From positions 19,824 to 83,823 of the forward strand of contig NZ_MTSZ01000011.1 in assembly GCF_002118315.1 (NCBI RefSeq): a stretch of DNA of 64,000 nt. The letters run 5' to 3'. A program made the translations under genes and the position numbers. The DNA is from Kiloniella majae (GTDB lineage Bacteria; Pseudomonadota; Alphaproteobacteria; Kiloniellales; Kiloniellaceae). Shown here piece after piece: positions 8,530 to 18,796 of the stretch (positions are counted from its first letter, which is position 1; every line of letters starts with the position of its first letter). Under the pieces are notes generated by a model. The model did not search any database. It was not told where the DNA came from and saw only the letters and a list, made by a program, of their open reading frames with translations.

Positions 8530-11205
8530 ATGCTCGGTGCGCTTGTGAAGCGGATGTTTGGCTCTGCCAATGACCGTTATCTTAAAGGCCTTAACTCTAT
8601 TGTCCTTTCTATCAACAGCTTTGAATCAGAGCTGGAAAAACTATCTGACGACGATATCAAAGGACAAACAGAGAAGTTTCGCAACCGACTGAAGCAGGGA
8701 GAAACTCTCGACGATATCCTTCCAGAAGCTTTTGCAACCGTTCGTGAAGCATCTCGTAGAACTCTTGGGTTGAGACACTTTGATGTTCAGATGATGGGCG
8801 GTATCGTCCTCCACCGTGGCATGATCAGTGAAATGGCAACAGGTGAAGGTAAAACACTTGTTGCAACATTACCTGTTTATTTGAATGCGATTGAAGGCAA
8901 GGGTGTTCATGTCGTAACCGTCAACGACTACCTTGCCAAGCGTGATGCCGAATGGATGGGGCAAATTTATCGCTTCCTGGGTATGACCGTTGGATGTGTT
9001 TTCCCAGGTCAGGGCGAAGAAGAGCGTACCTTTGCCTACAGCTGTGACATCACCTATGCCACAAACAATGAACTCGGGTTCGATTACCTTCGTGACAACA
9101 TGAAGTTTGAAATCGACCAGATGGTTCAAAGAGAATTCAACTATGCAATCGTCGATGAAGTAGATTCGATCCTCATTGATGAAGCCAGAACCCCGCTTAT
9201 TATCTCTGGTCCTGCGGAAAGCTCATCAGAGAGCTATATTACCATTAATAAATACGTGCCTTTGCTAACAGAAGAGCACTATGAGCTTGATGAAAAGACA
9301 CGTTCTGTAACGTTGACTGACGAAGGTGTTGACTTTATAGAACAAAAACTCATCAGCGACGGTGTAATGGAAGGTTCTCTCTACGAGATCGAGAACGTCA
9401 GCACACTGCATCACATCAATCAGGCACTAAAAGCGCATAAATTATTCCAGCGTGATAAAGATTACATCGTCAAAGACAATAAAGTTGTGATCATTGACGA
9501 GTTCACGGGCCGTATGATGGAAGGGCGTCGTTTCTCTGAGGGACTGCACCAAGCACTTGAAGCGAAAGAAAATGCTGATATCCAGCAGGAAAATCAGACT
9601 TTAGCATCAATCACCTTCCAGAATTATTTCCGACTTTACCCCAAATTGGCTGGGATGACGGGTACAGCGATGACAGAAGCTGAAGAATTTTCAGCAATCT
9701 ATGCGCTAGACGTTATTTCCATGACAACCAACTTACCCTGTATTCGTATTGACCACGATGACGAGGTATATCGTACAGGCCAAGAGCGTGATGCTGCTAT
9801 TATCAAGCAGATCAAAGAGTGTCACGAACGTCAGCAACCTGTCCTTGTTGGTACGGTAACGATTGAGAAATCAGAATATCTTGCGGCTCTACTCAAAAAA
9901 GAGAAGATTGAGCACAAGGTTCTAAACGCGCGCTACCATGAACAAGAAGCGATGATTGTTGCCCAGGCGGGTGCACCCGGTGCGGTAACCATTGCAACAA
10001 ACATGGCCGGTCGCGGAACAGACATCAAACTGGGCGGTAACGAAGAAATGCGCATAGAGCACGAAACGCTCGGCATGTCTGACGAAGCTCAGAAGCAAGC
10101 TAAAGCTGCAGAAATTGTTGCAGAAGTTGCTGCGAACAAAGAGATCGTAACTAAAGCTGGTGGCCTGTTTATGATCGGTAGCGAACGTCATGAAAGTCGT
10201 CGTATCGACAATCAGCTTCGTGGACGTTCTGGCCGACAATCAGACCCCGGTGCATCCAAGTTCTTCCTCAGCCTCGAAGATGATTTGATGCGTATCTTTG
10301 GATCTGAGCGCATGGATTCAATGCTCCAAAAGCTTGGCCTTGAAGACGGCGAAGCTATTATTCACCCATGGGTGAACAAAGCATTGGAAAAAGCACAGAA
10401 AAAAGTCGAAGCCAGAAACTTTGAAATTCGTAAAAACATCCTCAAGTTTGATGATGTGATGAATGACCAGCGTAAGGTTATTTACGAACAGCGCAAAGAA
10501 GTCATGTCAGCAGAAGAAGTCAAAGACACTGTGGCTTCCATGCGACATGAAGTTCTCGAAGATCTCGTAACGCGAACAATTCCGGCCAATGCCTATGCAG
10601 AGCAATGGGAATTGGACAGCCTTCACGAAGAATGCATGCGCCTTGTTGCAATGGACCTGCCCGTTAAAGACTGGGCCGAAGAAGAAGGTATAGCCGATCA
10701 GGAAATTCTGGATCGTATTCTTCAGGCCAGTAACGAAAAAATGGCTGCTAAAACAGCTAATTATGGCCCGGAAGTTATGCGTTCTCTGGAAAAACAGCTA
10801 CTTCTTATGGTGCTGGACAAGCAGTGGAAAGAACACTTGCTATCACTTGATCACCTTAAACAAGCTGTTGGCCTGCGGGCTTACGGACAAAAAAATCCGC
10901 TTGATGAATACAAACGTGAGGCGTTTGAAATGTTTGAAAGCATGCTCAATTCAGTACGTGATGAATTGACAATGCTGATGCATCGTTTCGAACTACAGAC
11001 ACCTGAAAACGCAACGGTTCCGCGTCAACAGCAAGAAATGCACGAGTCCAGACAGGACCCGGCACAAGAAAGTGGGGCAACAACTGTTCAAGCCAAAGAG
11101 TTTGACCAAAACGATCCCTCGACTTGGGGCAAAACCAGCCGCAATGCAGCATGCCCTTGTGGATCAGGCAAGAAATACAAACATTGCCACGGTAAGCTTA
11201 GCTAA
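8530..11205 (+). CDS. secA: Preprotein translocase ATPase SecA
   Basis: An 891-residue motor of the Sec translocon. Features in order: Walker A GEGKT at 105-109, the [15 protein letters not shown] nucleotide-binding and preprotein cross-linking region, the second nucleotide-binding domain with [12 protein letters not shown], the HWD/IRA region with [14 protein letters not shown], and the C-terminal zinc-binding tail [14 protein letters not shown] at about 875-888, which contacts SecB. Length is typical. It is divergent from the two prolyl isomerases, and ends in a strong terminator. Confidence 0.98.
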   Translation: MLGALVKRMFGSANDRYLKGLNSIVLSINSFESELEKLSDDDIKGQTEKFRNRLKQGETLDDILPEAFATVREASRRTLGLRHFDVQMMGGIVLHRGMISEMATGEGKTLVATLPVYLNAIEGKGVHVVTVNDYLAKRDAEWMGQIYRFLGMTVGCVFPGQGEEERTFAYSCDITYATNNELGFDYLRDNMKFEIDQMVQREFNYAIVDEVDSILIDEARTPLIISGPAESSSESYITINKYVPLLTEEHYELDEKTRSVTLTDEGVDFIEQKLISDGVMEGSLYEIENVSTLHHINQALKAHKLFQRDKDYIVKDNKVVIIDEFTGRMMEGRRFSEGLHQALEAKENADIQQENQTLASITFQNYFRLYPKLAGMTGTAMTEAEEFSAIYALDVISMTTNLPCIRIDHDDEVYRTGQERDAAIIKQIKECHERQQPVLVGTVTIEKSEYLAALLKKEKIEHKVLNARYHEQEAMIVAQAGAPGAVTIATNMAGRGTDIKLGGNEEMRIEHETLGMSDEAQKQAKAAEIVAEVAANKEIVTKAGGLFMIGSERHESRRIDNQLRGRSGRQSDPGASKFFLSLEDDLMRIFGSERMDSMLQKLGLEDGEAIIHPWVNKALEKAQKKVEARNFEIRKNILKFDDVMNDQRKVIYEQRKEVMSAEEVKDTVASMRHEVLEDLVTRTIPANAYAEQWELDSLHEECMRLVAMDLPVKDWAEEEGIADQEILDRILQASNEKMAAKTANYGPEVMRSLEKQLLLMVLDKQWKEHLLSLDHLKQAVGLRAYGQKNPLDEYKREAFEMFESMLNSVRDELTMLMHRFELQTPENATVPRQQQEMHESRQDPAQESGATTVQAKEFDQNDPSTWGKTSRNAACPCGSGKKYKHCHGKLS

Positions 11206-11239
11206 AAAAACGGTTAGTTGATTTCCAAAATCAACCCAC

Positions 11240-11269
11240 AATAAAGGCGGCTTTTCAGCCGCCTTTATT
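11240..11269 (+). terminator. Terminator after secA
   Basis: A 12-bp perfect stem (11240-11251 with 11258-11269) and a six-base loop, followed by a T-rich stretch. Because the arms end in A/T runs on both sides it can also act for the convergent TPP-enzyme gene. Confidence 0.9.
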
Positions 11270-11313
11270 GTTTCTGCGAAATGCACCCATCGAATGCTTG
11301 TTGTATCCGAGAG

Positions 11314-12927
11314 TTAAAATTTTCCGTCATAAGATTCACGCTCAATGTGAGCTGCAATCAAAGTAAATTTCTCGCCTTCAAATGCCGAACTCAGAGCTGT
11401 TTGTAACTCATTACGGTTTCGGGCATTGATACCAATTCCGCCCATGGCATCAGCCAAGGCAGCAAAGTCAGTTCCCCCAAAATCGACAGCAAGGTTTTCC
11501 CTTCCACTTCCGCGTTGTTTTAACTCAATCAAGGCAAGTGATGCATCAACAAAGACGACAACGACAACAGGTAATTTCAAATCTCTGAGTGTCGACAATT
11601 CACCAAGAATCATCTCTAGCCCTGCGTCACCTGTAAAGGCAACAACGGGTAAATCTGGTGATGCGACTTTCGCACCCATCGCCAAAGGTAACGCACAGCC
11701 CATCGTGCACAACCCACTGGATTGAATAAGCGTATGGGGTTCTCTACAAACCCACTGTTGGCTTTGTAAAATCCTATGTGCCCCGGAATCTACCGATGCC
11801 AATCCATGATCAGGCAAAGCCTTTCGCACTTCATCAACAATCGCAGATGGCCCCCATTCTTCATCACACGGGAATGCGGCACAGATCTCTTGTTTAGCTT
11901 TTGCAAAACCACCGTCGTCCCAAACGGCGCCAAGCTCCAACCCACGATCCAAGACCTGCAATGCAGGAGCCAAAGAACCAACAAAGGTACCGCTCGCCCG
12001 ATGCATGCCATGTAAATTCGGCTCAATCGTAAATTCAGCAACAAACTGTTTTTCTGGTTGCCAGACATCCTGCCAACCGTGTCGCATCTCAATCGGATCG
12101 TAACCGATCAGTAGAATACAATCACTTTCCTCGATCAGAGGTAAGACCGTTTTATCTGCTTTCGGGGAAAGCCCCGCGCCACCAAGAGAAAGAGGGTGAT
12201 CATCAGGCACAATTCCTTTGGCCTTATAAGTAGCAACGGATGGAATACCATGTTTAAGAAGGAAGTCTTTTACTTCTGCCTCACAGCCCTCGCTAAGAAT
12301 TTCAAGTCCTAAAACAGCCAAAGGTCTTTCTGCCTTGGATAAGCGCTCTCTCAGATCCGCAAAGTCAACATTATCTGCAGGTGCAGTTGGTAAATAGTTA
12401 GGTTGCCATTGCTTAGGCACTGCGCTCTGAACCTGCGCAGCTAAAGAGATCGGCACATCAATATGCACAGGTCCTGGACGACCTGATTGTGCCAAGGACA
12501 AGGCTTTATCAACAACACGGTCAACAGCACCATCAACAAGGGTAAAACTACCTTTTACAACTGGTTCCAGTGCCTTGCAGTGATCAAAAACCTGATGTGT
12601 ATAACTCGCCATATCATAATCATCGACCCGGCCTGTTAGAAAGATCAATGGCACTCGATCCTGGTGCGCATTAGCAATGACATTAAAAGCATTGGCCATG
12701 CCTGGGCCCAGCGTCGCAAAAAGAACACCCGGTGCGCCCGTACGATGATAGGTACCCTCTGCCATAAAGCCTGCGCCGTTTTCATGTTTGGTCAATACAA
12801 TCTCAAGGCCGGCACGATCCAGTGCGTGCATCACACTTAGAACTTCACCGCCCGGGATACCGAATGCATGGCGGCACCCTGCCTCAAAAAGGCGTTGGGC
12901 AAGAATGTCGGCGGTCGTCAAGCTCAT
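11314..12927 (-). CDS. Thiamine pyrophosphate-dependent enzyme, acetolactate synthase-like
   Basis: A protein of about 537 residues with the three-domain layout of the acetolactate synthase/oxalyl-CoA decarboxylase superfamily. The cofactor-activating Glu is Glu49 in KHENGAGFMAEG. The C-terminal TPP motif deviates: GDAGLEM replaces the usual GDG, and the downstream metal-binding Asn is probably Asp in VFVDASL. That argues against a housekeeping acetolactate synthase, and no small regulatory subunit is adjacent. The ATG at 12927 has AAAGAAG ahead; a TTG at 12942 would add five residues. It follows the acyl-CoA dehydrogenase-like gene by 104 bases in one direction. Substrate is unknown. Confidence 0.8.
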   Translation of the reverse strand: MSLTTADILAQRLFEAGCRHAFGIPGGEVLSVMHALDRAGLEIVLTKHENGAGFMAEGTYHRTGAPGVLFATLGPGMANAFNVIANAHQDRVPLIFLTGRVDDYDMASYTHQVFDHCKALEPVVKGSFTLVDGAVDRVVDKALSLAQSGRPGPVHIDVPISLAAQVQSAVPKQWQPNYLPTAPADNVDFADLRERLSKAERPLAVLGLEILSEGCEAEVKDFLLKHGIPSVATYKAKGIVPDDHPLSLGGAGLSPKADKTVLPLIEESDCILLIGYDPIEMRHGWQDVWQPEKQFVAEFTIEPNLHGMHRASGTFVGSLAPALQVLDRGLELGAVWDDGGFAKAKQEICAAFPCDEEWGPSAIVDEVRKALPDHGLASVDSGAHRILQSQQWVCREPHTLIQSSGLCTMGCALPLAMGAKVASPDLPVVAFTGDAGLEMILGELSTLRDLKLPVVVVVFVDASLALIELKQRGSGRENLAVDFGGTDFAALADAMGGIGINARNRNELQTALSSAFEGEKFTLIAAHIERESYDGKF

Positions 12928-13030
12928 CGTGGCTTCTTTCAAATTTAATCATTACACACAACACTAGTAACTCGCCGCTAAGAGCAAGTTACTTAAATCA
13001 GATGCTTAGCAGTATCTTATTGCTCTATAT

Positions 13031-14326
13031 TTAACAATTAGAGCTATACTGAACAACTGATCGCAAATCATCCATAGAAGATTTATCTTCAGAACGAGTC
13101 AAATAGCCATCTCTTGTCTGCGGAAATTTGCGATTTAGCAAATCAGAAGCGATCACATTTCTGAGAACCTGTGCCGTTCCACCGCCAATGGTAAACATGC
13201 GTGCATCCCGGACCATACGCTCAACAGGGTTACGTCTGGAATAGCCAGCCGCGCCATGCATCTGTAGTGCGTTATTGGTCACTGTAACGGCCATTTCAGA
13301 TGTAAAGAGCTTTGCCTGCGCAGCCTTGGTCTTATCCGGAAACCCTTCCCCTGAAACGGCTTCATTTATCAAGGCCCTTGCCGCACTAATTTGAACAGAC
13401 ATATCAGCAAGCATCCACTGTAGCCCCTGAAATTCACAAATCGGGCGACCAAACTGCTCGCGCTCTTGAATAAAGGTTTCTGCCTGTTCATAAGCCCCGG
13501 CTGCAATCCCAAGTGCAACAGCAGCAGCCCCCACACGCTGCCCGTTATAGGCCGTCATAAGATCGCCAAAGCCCTTTCGAAGACCAGAAGGAGGTTGCAA
13601 CATCATATCAGAAGGTACGTGCAAATCTTTCAAATGAACCTCTGTTTCCGGAATTCCCCGCAGCCCCATCGTTGGTTCCCGCCGTCCAATGGACAACCCT
13701 TCTGCACCTAGCTCACCTCGAACAACAAGAAAGCCAGTAATTCCCTGCGGTTCATCATTCTCATAAACCCGTGCAAAGATAAGGTGTAGCCGTGAAACAC
13801 CCCCACCAGTAATCCAGTGTTTTGTACCGTTTAGGACATAACCATTCCCGACTTTATCGGCACGCGTCGTCATTTCCGTAGCTGCTGAACCGCTTTCTGG
13901 TTCCGTAATGCAAATGGCAGGCTTATCACCATCAAGAACCAATTCAGCAGCAAGTTTTTTTTGCTTTTCTGAACCATAGGCCATAATGGCACCAATAGCC
14001 CCCATGTTTGCTTCAACAGCGATACGTCCGGTCACACCACAAGCCTTAGCAACTTCTTCGACCAACACAACAGCTTCCCTATACCCAACTCCGGCACCAC
14101 CGTAAGCCTTGGGGATTGTCATCCCCATAAAGCCAGCATCCCGTAAAGCAAAGCAATTTTCCCAAGGATACATCTCTGCAGAATCAATCGACGCAGCCCG
14201 AGGCGCAAAAACGTCCTGCGCAAGGCTTCTGGCGCGCTGTCGGATGTCTTCAATGGCGAACAGACGCGATTTTTCTGTTTTATCAGAAGCTTCAGAAGCA
14301 TCTAGTCGATCAAGATCTGCCAACAT
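13031..14326 (-). CDS. Acyl-CoA dehydrogenase-fold protein lacking the usual catalytic glutamate; possible 3-sulfinopropionyl-CoA desulfinase
   Basis: A 431-residue flavoprotein-fold protein from the ATG at 14326 (GGAGAG ahead; a TTG at 14356 would add ten residues). FAD-binding motifs (ITEPESGSAAT, WITGGG, REQFGRPICEFQ, MHGAAGYSRR) are present. The base position used by medium-chain enzymes, the Glu of YEGT, is Gly382 in GGGT, and the alternative position used by isovaleryl-CoA dehydrogenase is Gln263 in YNGQRVG. From memory, 3-sulfinopropionyl-CoA desulfinase has exactly this Gln (Gln246) and an Arg at 84; Arg101 here has the same offset of 17. That assignment is an inference. There is an unusual 30-residue C-terminal tail ending in Cys. 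Confidence 0.8.
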   Translation of the reverse strand: MLADLDRLDASEASDKTEKSRLFAIEDIRQRARSLAQDVFAPRAASIDSAEMYPWENCFALRDAGFMGMTIPKAYGGAGVGYREAVVLVEEVAKACGVTGRIAVEANMGAIGAIMAYGSEKQKKLAAELVLDGDKPAICITEPESGSAATEMTTRADKVGNGYVLNGTKHWITGGGVSRLHLIFARVYENDEPQGITGFLVVRGELGAEGLSIGRREPTMGLRGIPETEVHLKDLHVPSDMMLQPPSGLRKGFGDLMTAYNGQRVGAAAVALGIAAGAYEQAETFIQEREQFGRPICEFQGLQWMLADMSVQISAARALINEAVSGEGFPDKTKAAQAKLFTSEMAVTVTNNALQMHGAAGYSRRNPVERMVRDARMFTIGGGTAQVLRNVIASDLLNRKFPQTRDGYLTRSEDKSSMDDLRSVVQYSSNC

Positions 14327-14418
14327 TTGGTCTCTCCATCCGGTCTCTAGGGGCAAAAGTCATGGGTTGTTCATTGATTTTATTATCTCGCGCTTGCTTT
14401 CTTCAAATCAAACGAATT

Positions 14419-14445
14419 AAAATAACTTCTTACTTCAATTATTTT
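14419..14445. promoter_or_regulatory. Candidate LysR-regulator operator
   Basis: Inverted repeat AAAATAA and TTATTTT (14419-14425 and 14439-14445) separated by 13 bases, located between the divergent acyl-CoA dehydrogenase-like and lysR genes, 12 bases before the lysR start. Size and position suit an autoregulatory LysR site, but the arms are AT-only and could be chance. Confidence 0.35.
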
Positions 14446-14456
14446 GACATTATCTC

Positions 14457-15344
14457 ATGGGCATACGCCAACTTCGAACTTTAATAGAAATTGCCGAAAC
14501 CGGCAGCTTTCAGGCTGCGGCAGAAAAGCTGGGCTTAACCCATTCAGCCATCAGCATGCAGATCAAATCGTTGGAGGACGAATTACAAACTGAACTTTTT
14601 GATCGAACTCGTCGCCCACCTGATCTCAATCCAACAGGTATCCGATTACTGGGAAAAGCACAGGAAATTATCAACCTCTATGATTCCCTGTCTGAGGCTG
14701 GGTCAAAAGCAGGAGATCTATCCGGTCTCTTGAGGTTAGGTGCCATCCCCAGCGCAACATCATCTTTTTTACCAGAAGTCCTTGCCCGACTTGGCCAAGA
14801 GCATCCACGCCTTAATGTACGGCTCGAAAGTGGATTGAGCACAGAACTAACCCGTGAACTGATACAGGGAAAGCTGGATTGCGTCATCATCACGGAAGCC
14901 CAGCGTCTCGACGAAGCATTAAAATCAACAAAACTCAGGAAAGAACGCCTTGTCGTCATCGCCCAGAAAAATGTTGAAAATGAAAAAATAGCCAAATCCA
15001 AAGATGGTGATATCGCACTTTTAAGCCAACTTCCCTTTGTCCGTTTCAACCATCTGACAGGTGTGGGGCGCGTTATCGAACAAAGCCTTAAAATCCGAGG
15101 TGCAAACATAAGAGAAGCCATGGAGCTTGATTCCCTGGAAGCAATCCAGCGCATGGTCGCCAAAGGCCTAGGGGCTGCAATTGTGCCCGAAAACAGTTTA
15201 GAAGATAGAGAAAACCTGCTGGTTCGTCCCTTTGGCAAACCGAGTTCAACACGAACAGTTTCTCTTGTTGAAAAACATCGCGGACAACGCCCGGATTTGA
15301 CAGGTATTCTTGCTAAAACGCTGAGAGACGTTTTGACCAGCTAA
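14457..15344 (+). CDS. LysR family transcriptional regulator
   Basis: A 295-residue regulator with the canonical N-terminal winged helix-turn-helix (residues 2-60; SFQAAAEKLGLTHSAIS) and a periplasmic-binding-protein-like effector domain from about residue 90. LysR proteins typically control the gene divergent to them, here the acyl-CoA dehydrogenase-like gene 130 bases away and the TPP enzyme behind it. The molybdopterin oxidoreductase gene lies 134-148 bases downstream on the same strand and may be a further target. The effector is unknown. The TCTC ATG start region lacks a strong ribosome-binding site. Confidence 0.92.
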   Translation: MGIRQLRTLIEIAETGSFQAAAEKLGLTHSAISMQIKSLEDELQTELFDRTRRPPDLNPTGIRLLGKAQEIINLYDSLSEAGSKAGDLSGLLRLGAIPSATSSFLPEVLARLGQEHPRLNVRLESGLSTELTRELIQGKLDCVIITEAQRLDEALKSTKLRKERLVVIAQKNVENEKIAKSKDGDIALLSQLPFVRFNHLTGVGRVIEQSLKIRGANIREAMELDSLEAIQRMVAKGLGAAIVPENSLEDRENLLVRPFGKPSSTRTVSLVEKHRGQRPDLTGILAKTLRDVLTS

Positions 15345-15492
15345 TTCAGGAGAAGCGGTACTAAACCATTCTAATAAATGGATCTACTAGAACAATAAAT
15401 TGGCTCTATCCTGCCATAAGTAATCATCAGAAAAAAGATTACATCAGGAAAGATGAAATAAAGCGCGACTTACGCGTATGGAGCCAAAGAAA

Positions 15493-17556
15493 ATGTCCCT
15501 GGATACAACATCCACTGCAACAGACCTGCAGACCAAACCCAGCGTTTGCCCTCTAGATTGCCCAGATACCTGTAGCCTGTCTGTCGTCACAGACGGAAAA
15601 CATATCATTCAGGTACGAGGATCAAATGCCAATCCTTATACTGCCGGCGCCATATGCAAGAAGGTATCAGACTATTACCCTGACTTCATTCATGGGGAAC
15701 GACGCTTAACGCAACCTCTTTTACGAACGGGCCCCAGAGGATCATTGGAATACAAAACTATCAGCTGGGAAGAGGCCTTTGACCGTGTATATGACGGTTT
15801 GACCTCTGCTATTCAAAAACATGGGCCTCAGTCCGTGCTTCCCCTCAACTACGCAGGACCTCATGGGCAACTCGCTGGTGGTTCTATGGATTTTCGCTTT
15901 TTCCATAAATTAGGCGCAACCCAACTCGACAGAGGCCCCCTCTGTGGGGCTGTGCGAGGAACTGCCTATACAAGTCTGTTCGGGAATGCCCCCGGCATGG
16001 AACCAGAACAGGCGGCCAAATCTGACCTGATTGTAGTGGCAAGCAATAACGTTACAGTTTCCAACCTCCATTTAGCGAGGATCATTAAAGCCGCTAAAAA
16101 GAATGGCGCAAAGCTGATCGTCATCGATCCCAAGAAAGTAAAGATTGCAGAACAGGCTGACCTCTATATTCAGATCAAACCCGGCACAGATATCGTTCTC
16201 TTCTTGGCACTGGCTGCTGAACTGGAAAAGCGTTCTGCGCTCGACACCGAATTTATTGAACGTTGGGTCCATGGTATCGAAGAATATCTAACCGCCGCAA
16301 AAAAATACTCATTGGAAGATGCTGCGAAGATATGTGAAATCCCCCTAGAACAGATTCAAGAGTTCCTGAGCATTTATACCGAAGCAAAAAATGTTTCCAT
16401 GTCGGTTGGGAATGGCGCAGAGCGCGGACACTCAGGTGGATCTTCTATCCGCGCCGCTATGGCACTTCAGGCGATTACAGGGAACATGGGACGGACAGGA
16501 GCTGGTGTCATCGCCAAACAAGGTCTCGCATTTCCCGCGACGACAGGTAAACTGAGACGCCCGGATCTGATACCAGAGGGGACCAGAATGCTCAATATCG
16601 TTGATGTTGCCAAGCACATTCTCGACGATAGTCTGGCCCCACCGATCAAAGCCGTCTTCATCTACAACCATAATCCGGTTTGTACCCATCCGGACCAAAA
16701 CAGAATGCGTCGCGCACTCAGCCGGGAAGATGTCTTTATCGTTGGTTGTGATGTCGAGATGAACGACAGCATGGCCTATGCTGACGTTATTCTACCAGCA
16801 TCAAGCCATTTCGAGTTCCCTGATATCTATGCCGCCTATGGTCAGGCCCATCTGCAAAGGGCAGAACCTGTTATTCCCACTGTGGGGAACTCTCTTCCCA
16901 ACACCGAAATTTTCCGTCGATTGGCTGCCCGGTTTGGATTTAACGACGATCTCTTTAAAGCGGACGATTACCAACTGATGGATGAAGCCTACGATCTCAA
17001 GTCCCCACAGATGAAGGGCCTTCGCCCCAGTGAAGTGCCTCTCGATCGCTCTTTGCCTATGTTGGCAGAAAATGATCAGGAACTGATCATGTGCGCAACG
17101 GTCTTTCCTGCAACAAAATCTGGAAAAATAGAGCTTTATTCTGAAGATATGGAACAACAGTTCGGTTATGGCCTTCCCCGTTACGAAGAAGTCACACAGG
17201 ACCTTCCTTTTGCTTTGATTTCCCCTTCATCGAGCAAGCGCACAAATGCGACCTTTGGTGGACACGCAGAATCAATCGCCATAGAACAACTGGAAATTCA
17301 TCCACAGGATGCTCAAGCAAAGGGTATTACTGATAATTCAAAGGTCAAAATCTGGAATGCTTTAGGGGAAGTTATTCTCTTAGCCAAAGTTACAGACAAG
17401 GTCAAACCCGGCGTTTTCTATTCGCCAAAAGGTACGTGGTTAAAATCAAGTGATTCAAATCAGACTGTAAATGCCTTGATCAACTCGGAAACCAGAACAG
17501 ATATCATGTCCGGGGCCTGTTACAACGACACGTTTGTCGATATTGCGCCGGCTTGA
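15493..17556 (+). CDS. Molybdopterin oxidoreductase, single-subunit (formate dehydrogenase/BisC-like)
   Basis: A large oxidoreductase of about 687 residues. Four cysteines for a [4Fe-4S] cluster stand near the N-terminus (C19, C23, C27, C55 in CPLDCPDTC and AICKKV), followed by molybdopterin oxidoreductase domains and a C-terminal dinucleotide-binding domain. RGPLCGAVRG carries a Cys (about 151) in the region where the metal-ligand residue is found in this superfamily. There is no Tat signal, so it is cytoplasmic. Two in-frame ATGs exist; the one at 15493 has GGAG nine bases ahead, while 15478 has none. No partner electron-transfer subunit is adjacent. The substrate is unknown. Confidence 0.85.
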   Translation: MSLDTTSTATDLQTKPSVCPLDCPDTCSLSVVTDGKHIIQVRGSNANPYTAGAICKKVSDYYPDFIHGERRLTQPLLRTGPRGSLEYKTISWEEAFDRVYDGLTSAIQKHGPQSVLPLNYAGPHGQLAGGSMDFRFFHKLGATQLDRGPLCGAVRGTAYTSLFGNAPGMEPEQAAKSDLIVVASNNVTVSNLHLARIIKAAKKNGAKLIVIDPKKVKIAEQADLYIQIKPGTDIVLFLALAAELEKRSALDTEFIERWVHGIEEYLTAAKKYSLEDAAKICEIPLEQIQEFLSIYTEAKNVSMSVGNGAERGHSGGSSIRAAMALQAITGNMGRTGAGVIAKQGLAFPATTGKLRRPDLIPEGTRMLNIVDVAKHILDDSLAPPIKAVFIYNHNPVCTHPDQNRMRRALSREDVFIVGCDVEMNDSMAYADVILPASSHFEFPDIYAAYGQAHLQRAEPVIPTVGNSLPNTEIFRRLAARFGFNDDLFKADDYQLMDEAYDLKSPQMKGLRPSEVPLDRSLPMLAENDQELIMCATVFPATKSGKIELYSEDMEQQFGYGLPRYEEVTQDLPFALISPSSSKRTNATFGGHAESIAIEQLEIHPQDAQAKGITDNSKVKIWNALGEVILLAKVTDKVKPGVFYSPKGTWLKSSDSNQTVNALINSETRTDIMSGACYNDTFVDIAPA

Positions 17557-17590
17557 GAACTCTCAGACAATGGGCATCTTCCGCACATAA

Positions 17591-17616
17591 AAAAGGCCGC
17601 TGAGAAGCGGCCTTTT
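17591..17616. terminator. Bidirectional terminator between the oxidoreductase and accA
   Basis: An 11-bp perfect stem (17591-17601 with 17606-17616) with loop GAGA, flanked by A and T runs. It sits between convergent genes ending at 17556 and 17636 and can serve both. Confidence 0.9.
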
Positions 17617-17635
17617 ACATAACTTCTAACAAGAA

Positions 17636-18592
17636 CTAGAGACCCTTTTGGCCCATGTCCAGGAACTTGTCTCGACGCTTCTGACGAAGCTCGGCGCCCC
17701 CAAATTGGGATAGCTCTTGCAAGTGCTTTTCGATGCTATCACCCAAAGCCGTCATACATACATCTTTTGCACGATGCGCGCCGCCCATTGGCTCTGCAAT
17801 AATTTCATCTATCACGCCAAGTGTTGCCAAATCCTGCGCTGTCAGCTTAAGAGCTTCAGCAGCTTCTTTGGCCTGATCACCGGAACGCCAAAGAATAGAG
17901 GCACAGCCTTCAGGCGAAATCACAGAATAGATTGAGTGTTCAAGCATCAACACGGTATTTGCAGCAGCTAGCGCAATTGCCCCACCAGATCCACCTTCGC
18001 CAATAACAGCAGAGACAAGCGGAACTTTGATTGCAAGGCACTTTTCGATGCTCCGCGCAATCGCTTCGGATTGACCGCGTTCTTCTGCACCAACACCAGG
18101 GTAGGCACCAGCCGTATCAACCAACGTGATAACAGGTAGGTCAAAGCGCTCTGCCATGTCCATCAAACGCTGTGCTTTACGATAGCCTTCAGGGCGCGCC
18201 ATGCCAAAATTGTGCTTTACACGACTATGCATGTCAGCGCCTTTTTCCTGACCAATCACAACAACGGATTGACCACGAAAACGCCCTAAACCACCCAGAA
18301 TGGCGAAATCTTCGGCAAACGCCCGATCCCCGGCCAAGGGTGTATAGTCTTCGATCAGCGCCTCGATGTAGTCCTTACAATGAGGACGATCAGGATGGCG
18401 CGCAACAAGTGTTTTTTGCCAAGGGCTTAGCTTTGCGTATGTTTGGCGCAACAGCTTGTCAGCCTTAGCTTCCAGCTTGGAAACTTCTTCAGCAATGTTC
18501 ACATCACTGCTGCTGTCAGACAGATGCCGCAGGCCTTCAATCTTACCAGCAAGCTCAGCAATCGGTTTTTCGAAATCTAGGAAATTTTGCAT
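17636..18592 (-). CDS. accA: Acetyl-CoA carboxylase carboxyltransferase subunit alpha
   Basis: A 318-residue protein with the full AccA pattern: N-terminal helix [20 protein letters not shown], the crotonase-like core with [17 protein letters not shown] and [11 protein letters not shown], and [11 protein letters not shown]. With AccD it transfers the carboxyl group from biotin to acetyl-CoA, giving malonyl-CoA for fatty acid synthesis. Length is standard. It is monocistronic in appearance: 204 bases upstream hold no gene, and a terminator follows. In many alphaproteobacteria accA follows xerD directly; here a malyl-CoA lyase-type gene intervenes. Confidence 0.97.
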   Translation of the reverse strand: MQNFLDFEKPIAELAGKIEGLRHLSDSSSDVNIAEEVSKLEAKADKLLRQTYAKLSPWQKTLVARHPDRPHCKDYIEALIEDYTPLAGDRAFAEDFAILGGLGRFRGQSVVVIGQEKGADMHSRVKHNFGMARPEGYRKAQRLMDMAERFDLPVITLVDTAGAYPGVGAEERGQSEAIARSIEKCLAIKVPLVSAVIGEGGSGGAIALAAANTVLMLEHSIYSVISPEGCASILWRSGDQAKEAAEALKLTAQDLATLGVIDEIIAEPMGGAHRAKDVCMTALGDSIEKHLQELSQFGGAELRQKRRDKFLDMGQKGL

Positions 18593-18734
18593 AAGGCGTT
18601 GTCTATCACATCGTGAAAATCAGTCAACAAATATAGTCGTCGCATAGTACCTTTCAAGCGCACAATTTCAAGTTTTAGCTTTATTATGATGACCTAAAGT
18701 GTTCTTTGCCCAACATAGCAAAGAGCCATAAAGA

Positions 18735-18768
18735 ACAAAGGCCGGCTCTACCAAGAACCGACCTTTGT
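18735..18768 (-). terminator. Terminator of the malyl-CoA lyase-type gene
   Basis: A 14-bp stem (18735-18748 with 18755-18768) and six-base loop. Two positions pair only as G-U in the minus-strand RNA and are mismatched on the plus strand, which fixes the orientation. A T-rich stretch follows. Confidence 0.8.
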
Positions 18769-18796
18769 CGAAAAAATAATACGCTGTTGTCAGGCA

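Noticed and set aside
14678..15238. 186-codon minus-strand open frame inside the LysR gene
   Set aside because: Ser/Arg-rich antisense shadow without domain features.
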